The translations under genes and the position numbers were made by a program. Shown here one piece after another: positions 48,745 through 58,230 of a stretch of DNA of 64,000 nucleotides. How positions within the stretch are numbered: position 1 is the first letter of the stretch; each line of letters begins with the position of its first letter. The notes beneath the pieces were generated by a model, which was not told where the DNA came from, made no database searches, and saw only the letters and a program-made list of their open reading frames with translations. Source of the stretch: Klebsiella michiganensis (GTDB lineage: Bacteria > Pseudomonadota > Gammaproteobacteria > Enterobacterales > Enterobacteriaceae); NCBI RefSeq assembly GCF_002925905.1, contig NZ_PRDB01000002.1, positions 682,001-746,000 of the forward strand, given 5' to 3'.

Positions 48745-48751
48745 CCATTTC

Positions 48752-48838
48752 GCTGAAAAACATAACCCATAAATGCTAGCTGTACCAGGAACCACCTCCT
48801 TAGCCTGCGTAATCTCCCTTACGCGGGCTTATTTTTTT
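48752..48838 (+). ncRNA. cyaR: CyaR, Hfq-dependent small RNA
   Basis: About 87 bases starting GCTGAAAAACATAACCCATA, with the conserved GTACCAGGAACCACCTCCTT core that base-pairs with targets, and ending in an intrinsic terminator: AGCCTGCGTAA/TTACGCGGGCT followed by a run of seven T (48832-48838). It is nearly identical to E. coli CyaR (RyeE) and in the same place after yegQ. CyaR represses ompX, luxS, nadE and yqaE in E. coli. Confidence 0.95.
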
Positions 48839-48911
48839 ATCACTCTCCCGGCCTTCCCTTTCCGCATGCGGTACACTTTATGCATCATTGAGCAACAAAG
48901 GTCCCCTGATA

Positions 48912-49805
48912 ATGTCCACGTTTCCAGCCAGCTTACTGATTCTGAATGGTAAAGGCGCCAATGAACCGTCCCTGCGAGAGGCGGTTAAACTGTTACGCGA
49001 CGAAGGTATCGATATTCACGTCCGCGTCACCTGGGAAAAGGGCGATGCCGTTCGGTTTATCGATGAAGCCCTGACGCTGAACGTCGAAACGGTGATTGCC
49101 GGCGGCGGCGATGGCACCATCAATGAGGTGGCGACGGCGCTGGTGGAGCGCGACGGCAATCTGGCGCTGGGAATTTTACCGCTGGGCACGGCGAACGACT
49201 TCGCTACCAGCGTCGGCATCCCTCAGGATCTGGCCAGCGCCCTGAAGCTGGCCATCGTTGGCCGCGATGTGGCGATAGATGTTGCACGGGTTAACGATAA
49301 GACCGGTTTTATTAATATGGCCACCGGCGGTTTCGGCACCCGAATCACGACCGAAACCCCGGAGAAGCTCAAGGCCGCGCTGGGCGGCGTCTCTTATTTA
49401 ATCCACGGCCTGATGCGCATGGATACGCTTAAGCCGGACCGCTGCGAAATCCGCGGCGAGAACTTTCACTGGCATGGCGACGCGCTGGTCATCGGCATCG
49501 GCAACGGGCGCCAGGCCGGCGGCGGCCAGCAGCTGTGCCCGGAAGCGTTAATCAACGACGGCCTGCTGCATCTGCGCATTTTCACCGGCGAAGAGCTAAT
49601 CCCCGCATTGTTCAGCACCCTGGCCAATCCGGAAACCTCGCCGAATATTATCGACGGCGTCTCATCGTGGTTCGAGATCACCGCACCCCACGAGATGACG
49701 TTTAATCTCGATGGTGAACCGCTAACCGGCAAAACCTTCCGTATGGAGCTGTTACCGGCCGCGCTACGCTGCCGACTGCCGCCGGACTGCCCGCTGCTAC
49801 GTTAA
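48912..49805 (+). CDS. yegS: YegS, diacylglycerol-kinase-like lipid kinase
   Basis: 297 residues from ATG 48912 ([17 protein letters not shown]), matching the E. coli start; the upstream TTG at 48888 is less likely. The DAGK catalytic loop [17 protein letters not shown] is present with [18 protein letters not shown], and the C-terminal beta domain keeps [25 protein letters not shown]. coli YegS phosphorylates phosphatidylglycerol in vitro; its role in the cell is not settled. Its stop abuts that of the minus-strand gene at 49806. Confidence 0.95.
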   Translation: MSTFPASLLILNGKGANEPSLREAVKLLRDEGIDIHVRVTWEKGDAVRFIDEALTLNVETVIAGGGDGTINEVATALVERDGNLALGILPLGTANDFATSVGIPQDLASALKLAIVGRDVAIDVARVNDKTGFINMATGGFGTRITTETPEKLKAALGGVSYLIHGLMRMDTLKPDRCEIRGENFHWHGDALVIGIGNGRQAGGGQQLCPEALINDGLLHLRIFTGEELIPALFSTLANPETSPNIIDGVSSWFEITAPHEMTFNLDGEPLTGKTFRMELLPAALRCRLPPDCPLLR

Positions 49806-50276
49806 TCAGGTTTCGCAAAGCAAAGACGGCGCCCGGCTGGTATACAGCAGCCGGGTACGTTCATTGAGCCGCTGGATGTTAAGGTAAAACGGCACCTGCG
49901 GCTGGAGGAAAAACGCTGGCAGGATACGCTTTACATGCTCCTCCTGCTCGGTCTCGCCGATGCTGGCTGAGACGGTTTCCGAACGCAGGAAGTAGTGCTG
50001 GCCGTCGCGGGTAAAGCTAAACCAGATGTTCTGATTAATGGTAAACGCAGCGCCCTGCGGCGGCGTAATTTCCCCCCGGACCATCGCCAGCCCGCGGCTG
50101 CTATCAAATACGTAGCGTAAGGAAATATCGCCCTGGTAGCCTGCGTTAATTAGCCGCATCTCGCCGCTGCACTGGAAATGATTGCGCTGCCAGTATTGCC
50201 AGGATTTTATCATTATTCCGCTAAGCACCCCGATAAATACGATAGCGATTAACCATTTAATTTCACGCGGGCGCAT
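49806..50276 (-). CDS. FidL-like membrane protein
   Basis: 156 residues with one N-terminal membrane helix (IKWLIAIVFIGVLSGIMIKS) and a periplasmic domain (FQCSGEMRLINAGYQGDISLRYVFD...). This matches the FidL-like family of small membrane proteins found next to ToxR/CadC-like regulators in Enterobacteriaceae. It overlaps the end of the regulator gene by 14 bases, so the two are translated together. By analogy with ToxS beside ToxR it may modulate the regulator, but that is inference. Confidence 0.75.
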   Translation of the reverse strand: MRPREIKWLIAIVFIGVLSGIMIKSWQYWQRNHFQCSGEMRLINAGYQGDISLRYVFDSSRGLAMVRGEITPPQGAAFTINQNIWFSFTRDGQHYFLRSETVSASIGETEQEEHVKRILPAFFLQPQVPFYLNIQRLNERTRLLYTSRAPSLLCET

Positions 50277-51063
50277 TGGCTACCTCCTTAATGTAATATT
50301 TGGTGAGGCATTGATTATCACGCCATTGACTAAATGGCTGACGGCAGCGAATCACCGACACCCGCGCTTGCCCGGGATAAAGCGTCAAATAAATCCACGA
50401 GTATTCTTCACATTCAAATTTGCTGCGCTTGATAAAATTGACATGACGAACGTGATCAACCACATCATTATTGGCAAAGAAATGACATTGTTGCGAAAGT
50501 TTAGCAATTATGGGCGAATAAGTTTGCAAATAAGAGTCGAATTCTGTTTGCCACGCAACAAAACCGCCGACCAGACAGCTCAGCAGCGCCGCAAGCCCCC
50601 ATAACAGAGAGCATCGCGGCCTTAACCGCTTTTTTTCAGGCACACTCGCAGCCGCGACCTCCTCGTGCACGGGCCCGTCTACGGGCACCTGTGGCTCCGG
50701 CGCCTTCTCCATCTCGCACGGCTGAGACTCCGTCACCGATATTGTCGCATCCAGCCTGACGCCAACCCTCGGCAGCGTAATAATAATATCGCCCTCCATG
50801 CCCAGCTCTTTAAATGCCCGGCGCAGCAGAGAAATATTCTGGTAGAAACCGTTGCTGGTTACCTGGGAGCCATGCTTTATCCACACTTCCTCGAAAAAGG
50901 TTTCGCGGGCAACGGTTTTGCCATCCTGCTGAATAAGCAGCAATAAACAACGGCTGGCCGGCATATTTAATGAAACCGTTTTCGTCTCGTCAGCAATGAG
51001 TATTAGAGCACCACGTTGAGGAATAAATGTAATTATTCCATTAATCGTATATGTTTTTTCCAT
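50263..51063 (-). CDS. ToxR/CadC-like membrane-bound winged-helix regulator
   Basis: 266 residues. An OmpR/PhoB-type DNA-binding domain occupies about 5-105 (SLNMPASRCLLLLIQQDGKT, EEVWIKHGSQVTSNGFYQNI, SLLRRAFKELG, ITLPRVGVRL). There is no receiver domain. A Pro/Glu-rich linker follows, then one membrane helix at about 152-172 (CSLLWGLAALLSCLVGGFVA) and a periplasmic domain of about 95 residues with four Cys (QQCHFF, KFECEEY, VIRCRQ, NQCLTK). Signal and targets are unknown. Its 415-bp upstream region is very AT-rich, typical of H-NS-controlled DNA. Confidence 0.82.
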   Translation of the reverse strand: MEKTYTINGIITFIPQRGALILIADETKTVSLNMPASRCLLLLIQQDGKTVARETFFEEVWIKHGSQVTSNGFYQNISLLRRAFKELGMEGDIIITLPRVGVRLDATISVTESQPCEMEKAPEPQVPVDGPVHEEVAAASVPEKKRLRPRCSLLWGLAALLSCLVGGFVAWQTEFDSYLQTYSPIIAKLSQQCHFFANNDVVDHVRHVNFIKRSKFECEEYSWIYLTLYPGQARVSVIRCRQPFSQWRDNQCLTKYYIKEVANAPA

Positions 51064-51437
51064 CCTGTTCCCTGAGAATAGTAATCAAGTGGATAAGCGG
51101 CATGGGTACCCTACTCTAAATACGGTAATCCTTTATGACGCAGCTGATAACTTAAGATTATTCGCAGGCGAGTTTACTCTATTACTCAGCGGATCTGGAG
51201 GCGTAATACGCAGTTTTTCCTTGCAATTAGCAAGGTTTAAATGAATTTACAGCATGGAATATTTTGAGATTTGAAGCAAATCTGGTTATTTATTTCAAAG
51301 TGAATAATAAACACAAGTTATGATTCCATATATTTTCATTCATACAACAGATACTTTCATTTTAGATCTAAACACCACTTTTACATTAATAGACGATATT
51401 TATAACTATTAATACATATCATTTCAAAGTTTTATCC
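51064..51437. other. AT-rich intergenic region, no gene seen
   Basis: Spacer between the ToxR-like gene start and the terminator of the second transporter operon. It is strongly AT-rich, especially 51230-51435, with no frame of note. It should hold the promoter of the regulator operon and may bind H-NS or the regulator itself. Confidence 0.5.
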
Positions 51438-51472
51438 AAAAACAGGGCGCATTGCCCGCGAGACAATGCGCC
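51438..51472 (-). terminator. Intrinsic terminator of the second transporter operon
   Basis: On the minus strand GGCGCATTG and CAATGCGCC form a 9-bp perfect stem, then CTGTTTTT. It lies 8 bases after the last ATPase stop codon. Confidence 0.75.
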
Positions 51473-51479
51473 ATATCGC

Positions 51480-52256
51480 TTAGTATGCCGCCACCTCGCG
51501 CGCCATTTCGCGCGTATATTGCCGGCTGGCGTTTACCAGCATCTGCGTATAGGCCGTTTGCGCCTCGCCGTTGACCAGCGCATCGACCGTCAGGGTTTCA
51601 AGGATTTTCCCGTACTGCATTACCGCCACCTTCTGGCATAAATGGGCAATGACGCCCAAATCGTGGGTCACCATCAGGTAAGTGAGTTTAGCCTCCTGCT
51701 GCAATTCTGCCAGCAGGTTGAGGATCTCGGCCTGCACCGACACATCCAGCGCCGACGTCGGCTCATCCAGCAGCAGCACCTGCGGCTCAAGGATCAGCGC
51801 TCTGGCAATCGCCACGCGCTGCCGCTGGCCACCGGAAAGCTGATGCGGATAGCGTTCGCGAAACGCACGATTGAGGCCCACTTTGTCCAGCAGCGCATGA
51901 ATCCGCCGGTCGCGATCGTGAATGCGATGAATCTGCAGCGGCTCTTCAAGGATATCGCCAATGGTGTGACGGGGATGCAGCGATCCGTACGGGTCCTGAA
52001 ATACCATCTGCACCTGACGGCAGCGCTCGCGGCTAATCTCATGCCCTAAGCGCTGCCCGTCAATGGTTAACTCCCCCTGCCAGTGGGTAAACAGCCCCGC
52101 CAGGCACTTCAGCACCGTGGTTTTGCCGGAGCCGGACTCCCCTACCAGACCGTAGATCTCGCCGGGCTTAACGTGGAAATTAACGTCGTACAGCACCTGG
52201 TTACGCTTCTCCCCTTCGCCAAACGCGAGGTTGAGACGTTGAACTTCAATCATCAT
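51480..52256 (-). CDS. Peptide-type ABC transporter ATPase, second system (DppF class)
   Basis: 258 residues: Walker [18 protein letters not shown], signature LSGGQRQRVAIARALIL, Walker [17 protein letters not shown] and THDLGVI. It is shorter than the DppF homologue at 24231-25265 and lacks the Cys-rich C-terminal tail, resembling PhnK/NikE-length subunits. Last gene of the operon that starts at the enolase-superfamily gene. Confidence 0.92.
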   Translation of the reverse strand: MMIEVQRLNLAFGEGEKRNQVLYDVNFHVKPGEIYGLVGESGSGKTTVLKCLAGLFTHWQGELTIDGQRLGHEISRERCRQVQMVFQDPYGSLHPRHTIGDILEEPLQIHRIHDRDRRIHALLDKVGLNRAFRERYPHQLSGGQRQRVAIARALILEPQVLLLDEPTSALDVSVQAEILNLLAELQQEAKLTYLMVTHDLGVIAHLCQKVAVMQYGKILETLTVDALVNGEAQTAYTQMLVNASRQYTREMAREVAAY

Positions 52257-52263
52257 CCACTCC

Positions 52264-53136
52264 TTATTCCGTTAACCAGCTGGCCTGGCGCTGCAGCACC
52301 GGCAGTATCGGGCGACGATGCTGCATATCCGGCAGCGAGTTAATCAGCCCCTGAGTATAGGGATGGCGGGCGTTATCGAGATCGCAGGCGGCAATAGACT
52401 CCACCACCCGTCCGGCGTACATCACCAGCACGCGGTCGCAAAAGCTGCGCACCAGGTTGATGTCGTGGCTAATAAAAATCAGCCCCAGCCCGCGCGACTG
52501 AACCAGATCATCCAGCAGGCCCAGTACCTGCAGGCGCACCGACACGTCCAGCGCGGAGGTCGGCTCATCGGCAATCACCAGCTCCGGGTCGGTAATCAGC
52601 ATCATGGCAATCATGATGCGCTGCCCCTGTCCGCCGGATATCTCATGCGGATAAAGCTGATAAACGCGCTCCGGCTGGCGAATACGCACCACCTCCAGCA
52701 TCTCCAGCGCCTTTGCCTTCGCCTCATCTTTGCGTCCCGGATGATGGGTCAGCCAGGCCTCGGCGATTTGCTTACCGACGCAGACCACCGGATTAAGCGA
52801 ATATTTCGGGTCCTGCATAATCATGGAGATACGTTTGCCGCGCACGCCGCGCATCTGCGCTTCAGTAAGATGCAGCAGATCGAGGTTGGCAAACTGCATC
52901 CGGCTGGCGCTGACGCGGGCCTTTTTCGGATGCAGCTGCAGCAGGGCGCGCCCAACGGTGGATTTACCTGAACCGGACTCGCCGACAATGGCCAGCTTTT
53001 CGCGCCCCAGCTGGAAGGAGACGCCGCGCACGGCATGGGTCACCGCGCTGCCGTTAACAAAGTCGACGCACAGATCGCGCACATCGAGCAGCGGAGCATT
53101 ATTCGCTGCGGGGATCGAGGATGTCACGTAGGCCAT
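52264..53136 (-). CDS. Peptide-type ABC transporter ATPase, second system (DppD class)
   Basis: 290 residues with Walker [18 protein letters not shown], signature [17 protein letters not shown], Walker [17 protein letters not shown] and SHDINLV. The usual C-terminal Cys motif is missing here too. The start at 53136 overlaps the permease gene by 38 bases, so a slightly later start is possible. Confidence 0.92.
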   Translation of the reverse strand: MAYVTSSIPAANNAPLLDVRDLCVDFVNGSAVTHAVRGVSFQLGREKLAIVGESGSGKSTVGRALLQLHPKKARVSASRMQFANLDLLHLTEAQMRGVRGKRISMIMQDPKYSLNPVVCVGKQIAEAWLTHHPGRKDEAKAKALEMLEVVRIRQPERVYQLYPHEISGGQGQRIMIAMMLITDPELVIADEPTSALDVSVRLQVLGLLDDLVQSRGLGLIFISHDINLVRSFCDRVLVMYAGRVVESIAACDLDNARHPYTQGLINSLPDMQHRRPILPVLQRQASWLTE

Positions 53137-54004
53137 CTCCTAAGAAGTTAAACGCTAAGCTGTTGATCAGAATCGCCAGCCCCGGAATCGTAACCACCCA
53201 CCAGCACTCCATCATGTAAGTGCGCCCGCTGGAGATCATCGCCCCCCACTCCGGCTCCGGCGGCTGCGCGCCGAGCCCGAGAAAGCCCAGACCGGCCGCG
53301 GTCAGAATGATCCCGGCCATATTCATGGTGATACGGATAATGACCGAGGGCAGACACAGCGGCACGATATGGTGCCAGAGGACGCGGGCCGATGATGCGC
53401 CCTGCAGACGTACGGCGGAGATAAAATCGGCCTGGCGCAGAGAGAGCGTTTCGGCGCGCGCCAGGCGGGCTATCGGCGGCCAGGCGGTGAGCGTGATGGC
53501 GATAACCACGTGCTCCAGCCCCGGACCTAAGGCGGCGACAAACGCCAGCGCCAGGACCAGACTCGGGAAGGAGATGAAAATATCGGTGACGCGCATCAGC
53601 ACCATATCGACCTTACCGCCAAAATAGCCGGCGCTGACGCCGAGCAGCAGCCCGAGCGGACCGACGGTCACCGAGACCAGCAGCACGATATAGAGCGTGA
53701 TGCGCGAGCCGTACACCAGGCGGCTAAAGATATCCCGGCCAAACTCATCGGTGCCGAACCAGTGCTGCGCGTTCGGCGCGACCAGCGCGCTGTTCAGGTC
53801 CTGCACCAGCGGGTTATACGGAGCAATCAGCGGCGCGAAAATCGCCACCACCAGCAGCAGAAAGATAATTCCGCCGCCGATGGCCGTTAGCGGGTTGCGC
53901 GCCATTTTGCCGATAAACCCGACGGCCCGCGCCGCCGCGCGTTGCAGCCGCTGACGGCCTTCGCCCGTGCCGCCCGAAAGCGGCGAATCCAGAGAAACGG
54001 TCAT
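53099..54004 (-). CDS. Peptide-type ABC transporter permease, second system (DppC class)
   Basis: 301 residues with the OppC N-terminal segment ([20 protein letters not shown]), [21 protein letters not shown], five or six membrane helices and the EAA loop [23 protein letters not shown]. It overlaps its neighbours on both sides. Confidence 0.92.
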   Translation of the reverse strand: MTVSLDSPLSGGTGEGRQRLQRAAARAVGFIGKMARNPLTAIGGGIIFLLLVVAIFAPLIAPYNPLVQDLNSALVAPNAQHWFGTDEFGRDIFSRLVYGSRITLYIVLLVSVTVGPLGLLLGVSAGYFGGKVDMVLMRVTDIFISFPSLVLALAFVAALGPGLEHVVIAITLTAWPPIARLARAETLSLRQADFISAVRLQGASSARVLWHHIVPLCLPSVIIRITMNMAGIILTAAGLGFLGLGAQPPEPEWGAMISSGRTYMMECWWVVTIPGLAILINSLAFNFLGDGLRDILDPRSE

Positions 54005-55038
54005 GATTTTGTCCTCGGGTCAAAGAATTGATACAGCATGTCGGAGAGCAGGTTGAGCATCACGAAGATCGCCCCCACCAGCAGCACGCAGCCCATTACC
54101 GCATTCATATCGCCCAGCAGCAGGCTACCGGTGAGGTAGGAGCCGAAACCCGGCCACGAGAAGACGGTTTCAATCAGCACCGCGCCTTCCAGCAGCGCGC
54201 CGTAGGCCAGCGCCACCACCGTCAGCAGCTGTACGAGGATATTGCGAAACGCATGGTTCCAGATGACCTGACGCTCGGTCAGCCCCTTCACCCGCGCGGT
54301 AATAATGAACTCCTGCGACAGCTGGGCCAGCATAAAGCTGCGGGTCATGCGGCTGATGTAGGCCAGCGAGTGAAAGCCCAGCAGCGAGGCGGGCAGAATC
54401 AGGTGATTAATTGAGTTCCAGAAGACCTGACCGTTGCCCGCCAGCAGCGCATCAACGGTCATCAGCCCCGTGCGGCGCGGCACCATACCGTCCAGACCAA
54501 GGTCCACCCGTCCGGCGCCGCCCACCCAGCCGAGCCAGGCGTAGAAGACTAAAAGCCCCATCATCCCGACCCAGAAAATCGGCGTCGAGTAGCCCGCCAG
54601 GCTGATAATGCGCACGACATAATCGGAGACGCTATTGCGCCGCGCCGCCGCCAGCACGCCCAGCGGAATACCGAGGCCCGCGCCGACGAGAATCGCCATC
54701 GTCGCCAGCTCCATGGTGGCCGGGAAGACGCGGATAATGTCGTCCACCACCGGTTTCCCGGTCAGCAGCGCGTTGCCCAGATCGCCGTGCAGCAGGTTGA
54801 CGAAATAGATGCCAAACTGGGTGGTCAGCGATTTATCAAACCCCAGCTGATGGTAAACCTGCTGGTATGTACTCTGGTCAGCGTCCGGGCCAACAATCGC
54901 CAGCACCGGGTCGATGGGCATGACGCGGCCAATAGTGAAGGTCAACAGCAGCAGGCCGAACAACGTAATCACCACCTGCAGCAGCCGTTTTGATAAGCGC
55001 CGGCCGCGTGAGCCGGGCGCAAGAATTGCGATACTCAT
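54001..55038 (-). CDS. Peptide-type ABC transporter permease, second system (DppB class)
   Basis: 345 residues with LLQVVITLFGLLLLTFTIGRVMPIDPVLAI at the start, LHGDLGNALLTGKPV, the EAA loop ARVKGLTERQVIWNHAFRNIL and the C-terminal [13 protein letters not shown]. It overlaps the binding-protein gene by 4 bases and the other permease by 4. Confidence 0.92.
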   Translation of the reverse strand: MSIAILAPGSRGRRLSKRLLQVVITLFGLLLLTFTIGRVMPIDPVLAIVGPDADQSTYQQVYHQLGFDKSLTTQFGIYFVNLLHGDLGNALLTGKPVVDDIIRVFPATMELATMAILVGAGLGIPLGVLAAARRNSVSDYVVRIISLAGYSTPIFWVGMMGLLVFYAWLGWVGGAGRVDLGLDGMVPRRTGLMTVDALLAGNGQVFWNSINHLILPASLLGFHSLAYISRMTRSFMLAQLSQEFIITARVKGLTERQVIWNHAFRNILVQLLTVVALAYGALLEGAVLIETVFSWPGFGSYLTGSLLLGDMNAVMGCVLLVGAIFVMLNLLSDMLYQFFDPRTKS

Positions 55039-56657
55039 CCTTTCTCTCCTTCGCGGACTTTATCGACGTCACGCAGAAAAGTGGTGGCTGAGGGGTGCGG
55101 CTGATACTGCCGTACCTCATTGCGCACCACCACGGAATCGACCATCTGCGAAAGCGGAATGAGGGCCGGGACCAGCTGGTCGTAGCGCGTCTGGATGGCC
55201 TGGTAGTCGGCCACCTGTTTTTGCGGATCGCGTTCCAGCAGGGCGCGGTCAATCATCGCGTTGAGCTGCGGGTCGTAAAAGCCGGTGCGCCAGCCCTGGA
55301 AGTTGGTCAGGCGCGCCTCATCGCTGTTATCCGGGTTATAGACCAGCGCGCGCAGGCTGGAGTGCGGGTGCGGCTCCATTCCGCTGCCGCCGCGTCCTAT
55401 CAGCAGGTCAAATTTACGCTCGCGCATCGCGCCGTAGATCTGGTTACCGGTGCCGGTGATAATTTTGGCGTTAATCCCCGCCTGCATCAGCGTCGACTGC
55501 ACGGCGATTGCAATGTTCAGGAACGGCTGATCCGAGAGGACCCGCAGCGTGGTATCAAAGCCGTTGGGATAGCCTGCTTCCGCCAGCAGCTTTTTCGCCC
55601 GCGCCACGTCCAGCTTATAGCCCGGGTCGGGCAGCGTTGACGGCATGCCCGCCTTAATCGGCCGCTGGTGCAGCACCCCGTAGCCCGGCATCAGCGCTTT
55701 ATTGATGCCCTGGTAGTCAATCAGATAGCGCACCGCTTCGCGCACTTTCGGATGGGCGAAGTGCGCCTCTTTCATGCTCATCGCCACGTAGTACATGGTG
55801 CCGCGCTGCACCGCATCGACGGTCAGCTGGGGGTCGCTGCGCAGGGCGTTGATGTCGGAAACCGCCATATTGTTGGCAATATCGAGGTCGCCTTTTTCGA
55901 TCATCAGGCGCAGGGTTTGCGACTCCTGGAAATGGCGCAGCACCACGCGGCTCATTTTCGCCTCGCCGCGCCAGTAGTCAGGATTGCGCTTCATGCGCAG
56001 CACATCTTTCGCCTGCCAGGTTTCCAGCGTGAACGGCCCGGAACCGGCTTCATGGGTGGTCAGCCAGCGGTTACCCCAGTCGTTATCCTGCTGGTGGCTT
56101 TGCACCGTTTTGCTGTCGAGCACTCCGAGGTTGCCCAGCGCCGCCAGCGAGTAGATCACCAGCTGCGGGTCGTTATCTTTAGGCAACACGATCTGCACCG
56201 TGAAGCTGTCCGGCGCGCTGACCTGGCCGTCGATGTTTTTCTGACTGAAGCCGTAGGATTTCCATACCGAGGCCTGCGCCAGGTTGAGGTGCAGGATGCG
56301 CCGCATCGACCACACAACGTCGGCGGCGGTCAGCGGGTTGCCGGAGTGAAATTTCACGTCGTCGCGCAGATGAAAGGTCAGGGTTTTGCCGTCGGGGCTG
56401 ATATCCCAGGATTTCGCCAGCGCGGGCTTAACGTTGGTGAGCTGCTCAGGGTCAAGCTCCACCAGCGAGTCGTAGAGGTTGACCACGATCCCCACCACTT
56501 CATTACCGGTCATCGCCGCCGGGTCCAGGGTGAGCAGGTTATTCATATTCATACCGATGATGAGCTGGTCGGGCGGCGTTTTCGCCATCGTCGCCCCGCT
56601 CCCCATCGACACGGCGAGCGCGAGTAAGCACGCTGCCAGTCGGGAGGTTTTTTTCAT
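55035..56657 (-). CDS. Periplasmic solute-binding protein, SBP_bac_5 family, second system
   Basis: 540 residues from ATG 56657 (MKKTSRLAACLLALAVSMGS, a normal signal peptide); the frame to 56756 runs back into the BIME. Family motifs include MNMNNLLTLDPAAMTGNEVV, KSWDISPDGKTLTFHLRDDV, KFHSGNPLTAADVVWS and ETWQAKDVLRMKRNPDYWRG. The ligand is unknown. Family-5 proteins bind peptides but also oligosaccharides, opines and nickel chelates. The upstream enolase-superfamily gene hints at a sugar-acid-like ligand. Confidence 0.9.
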   Translation of the reverse strand: MKKTSRLAACLLALAVSMGSGATMAKTPPDQLIIGMNMNNLLTLDPAAMTGNEVVGIVVNLYDSLVELDPEQLTNVKPALAKSWDISPDGKTLTFHLRDDVKFHSGNPLTAADVVWSMRRILHLNLAQASVWKSYGFSQKNIDGQVSAPDSFTVQIVLPKDNDPQLVIYSLAALGNLGVLDSKTVQSHQQDNDWGNRWLTTHEAGSGPFTLETWQAKDVLRMKRNPDYWRGEAKMSRVVLRHFQESQTLRLMIEKGDLDIANNMAVSDINALRSDPQLTVDAVQRGTMYYVAMSMKEAHFAHPKVREAVRYLIDYQGINKALMPGYGVLHQRPIKAGMPSTLPDPGYKLDVARAKKLLAEAGYPNGFDTTLRVLSDQPFLNIAIAVQSTLMQAGINAKIITGTGNQIYGAMRERKFDLLIGRGGSGMEPHPHSSLRALVYNPDNSDEARLTNFQGWRTGFYDPQLNAMIDRALLERDPQKQVADYQAIQTRYDQLVPALIPLSQMVDSVVVRNEVRQYQPHPSATTFLRDVDKVREGEKG

Positions 56658-56690
56658 ATCTCTGTTTGCCTGTACTGTAGGGTACATGTT

Positions 56691-56761
56691 GCCGGATGAC
56701 GGCATTTTCGCCTTATCCGGTCTACCGGGCCGCAGGCCCGATAAGCGCAGCGCCATCGGGC
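56691..56761. repeat. REP/BIME element between enolase-like and binding-protein genes
   Basis: GCCGGATGACGGCATTTTCG with ATCCGG forms one hairpin (56691-56720), and CCCGAT with ATCGGG forms the second around AAGCGCAGCGCC (56737-56760), with GCCGCAGGC between. This is a typical inverted REP pair. Placed inside a likely operon it could lower or stabilise segments of the mRNA. Confidence 0.7.
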
Positions 56762-56776
56762 ATTTATTTTTTTGAA

Positions 56777-57931
56777 TCAGTCGTGGCTAACGGTATTGGC
56801 TTCGATATACGCAAAATTAATGTCTTCGCCGAGGCCCGGACGTTGTGACAGATGCACAAAGCCCTGGTCATCCATCGGGTCAACAATGCTATTGAGATAA
56901 GCCGCCGGTTCATCGTAGTCGAGGAACGGATGCAGCAGGCCGCGCTCGTACCAGCGGCAGTTGCGGATCGCCCCGACCACCGCCAGGCTTGCCGCGCCGT
57001 TGCCGTGGACTTCGCAATCCATGCCGAAAGATTCCGCCAGCGCCGCGACCTTCATGGTCGGGGTAATACCGCCCACGCCGTTAGCGCCGGCGCGCAGAAT
57101 GTCGCAGGCTCCGGCTTTCACCCATTCGGCGCGCATGCGGTGCTTACCGCCGAAGCTCTCCGGCCCGACGATGGGGATCGACAGATTTTCCGCCAGCCAC
57201 GCGTAGGAGGACATCGAATCCTCCTCCATCGGCTCCTCAAACCAGGCGAAGTTGAGTTTTTCCAGCTCTTTGCCGATCCACAGCGCCTCGGCGCGGCTGT
57301 ACCAGTGATAGCCGTCAATCATCAGGTCAATATCCGGCCCCACCGCTTCGCGCACCGCCGCGCAGGCTTTAATGTCCATTTTGGGATTGGGCGCAAAAGA
57401 GATTGGCGGCATCCAGGTGTGCAGCTTGATGGCCTTGTAGCCGCGGGCGACCAGCTTTTCGGCAAAGGCGGCATACTCCTCCGGGGTCGACAGACCGCCC
57501 GGCAGATCGTCGCCGCACATCGTGCTGCCGTAAGCCGGGACGATGTCGCGATAGCCGCCGAGCAGCTTGTAAACCGGCATCTTAAGGCTGCGGCCTAGCA
57601 GGTCCCACAGCGCCTGTTCAATAAACGACAGCGCGCGCTCGGTCAGCTGGTGAGCGCTGCCGCGCTGCCAGTGGTTAAGATCCTGCCAGATACGCTCGCG
57701 GTTAAACGGGTCCTGCCCCACCAGCACCTTGCGGAAAAAGGTATTCACCACGAACGGGCGCACCACTTCCGGAGGCGCAAACGAAAAGCCCTGCGCGCCA
57801 TCATCGGCGGTGATGGTCAGCATCGCCATTTTGGCCATGCTTTCAGCCCCCGGATGGGAGTGCCCGGCGCTGTCGGAAACCCGACGCGTGGGATACTGGA
57901 AAACGGTGACATTTACAGATTCAATTTTCAT
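56777..57931 (-). CDS. Enolase-superfamily (mandelate racemase/muconate lactonizing-like) enzyme
   Basis: 384 residues: N-terminal capping domain (1-130), then the TIM barrel. Likely catalytic and metal residues are visible. Lys169-x-His171 is in YKAIKLHTW. Metal ligands are Asp206 (DLMIDGYHWYS), Glu232 (WFEEPMEED) and Glu258 (VGPESFGG). His309 is in EVHGNG. The family abstracts the proton alpha to a carboxylate, and members include acid-sugar dehydratases, racemases and lactone cycloisomerases. The KxH variant does not let me name the substrate. It heads an operon with a peptide-type ABC importer, so it probably acts on the imported compound. Confidence 0.85.
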   Translation of the reverse strand: MKIESVNVTVFQYPTRRVSDSAGHSHPGAESMAKMAMLTITADDGAQGFSFAPPEVVRPFVVNTFFRKVLVGQDPFNRERIWQDLNHWQRGSAHQLTERALSFIEQALWDLLGRSLKMPVYKLLGGYRDIVPAYGSTMCGDDLPGGLSTPEEYAAFAEKLVARGYKAIKLHTWMPPISFAPNPKMDIKACAAVREAVGPDIDLMIDGYHWYSRAEALWIGKELEKLNFAWFEEPMEEDSMSSYAWLAENLSIPIVGPESFGGKHRMRAEWVKAGACDILRAGANGVGGITPTMKVAALAESFGMDCEVHGNGAASLAVVGAIRNCRWYERGLLHPFLDYDEPAAYLNSIVDPMDDQGFVHLSQRPGLGEDINFAYIEANTVSHD

Positions 57932-58161
57932 GCACGGTCCTTATCACGGCCAAATCCGATCGATAGAAGCAAATCGGCAAAGTGGTTTCACATTATTGAA
58001 AATATGTTTCAATATCTAATCTAAGCACAATTACGCAGCAGTGCCTCGGACAAACACCGCTAAGCAAGGCAATAAATTTGGGCATTGGCACAACAAGGCG
58101 TGACTGTTTTCACAAAAGATAAGCGAAATGTGAGGCGGATCGGCATGGTGAAAAAGGGGGG

Positions 58162-58220
58162 CGTGAGCGCAGAAAAGAGAGTAACCGACCGTGTACATCC
58201 CGGGATTTTCTGCGCTCACG
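58162..58220 (-). terminator. Long hairpin after the dal operon
   Basis: CGTGAGCGCAGAAAA (58162-58176) and TTTTCTGCGCTCACG (58206-58220) are perfect 15-bp arms around a 29-base loop. On the minus strand the stem is followed by CCCCCCTTTTT. It lies 10 bases past the stop of the HAD gene and likely ends the dal operon. The surrounding gap 57932-58230 contains no gene. Confidence 0.6.
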
Positions 58221-58230
58221 AAAGGGTGAG

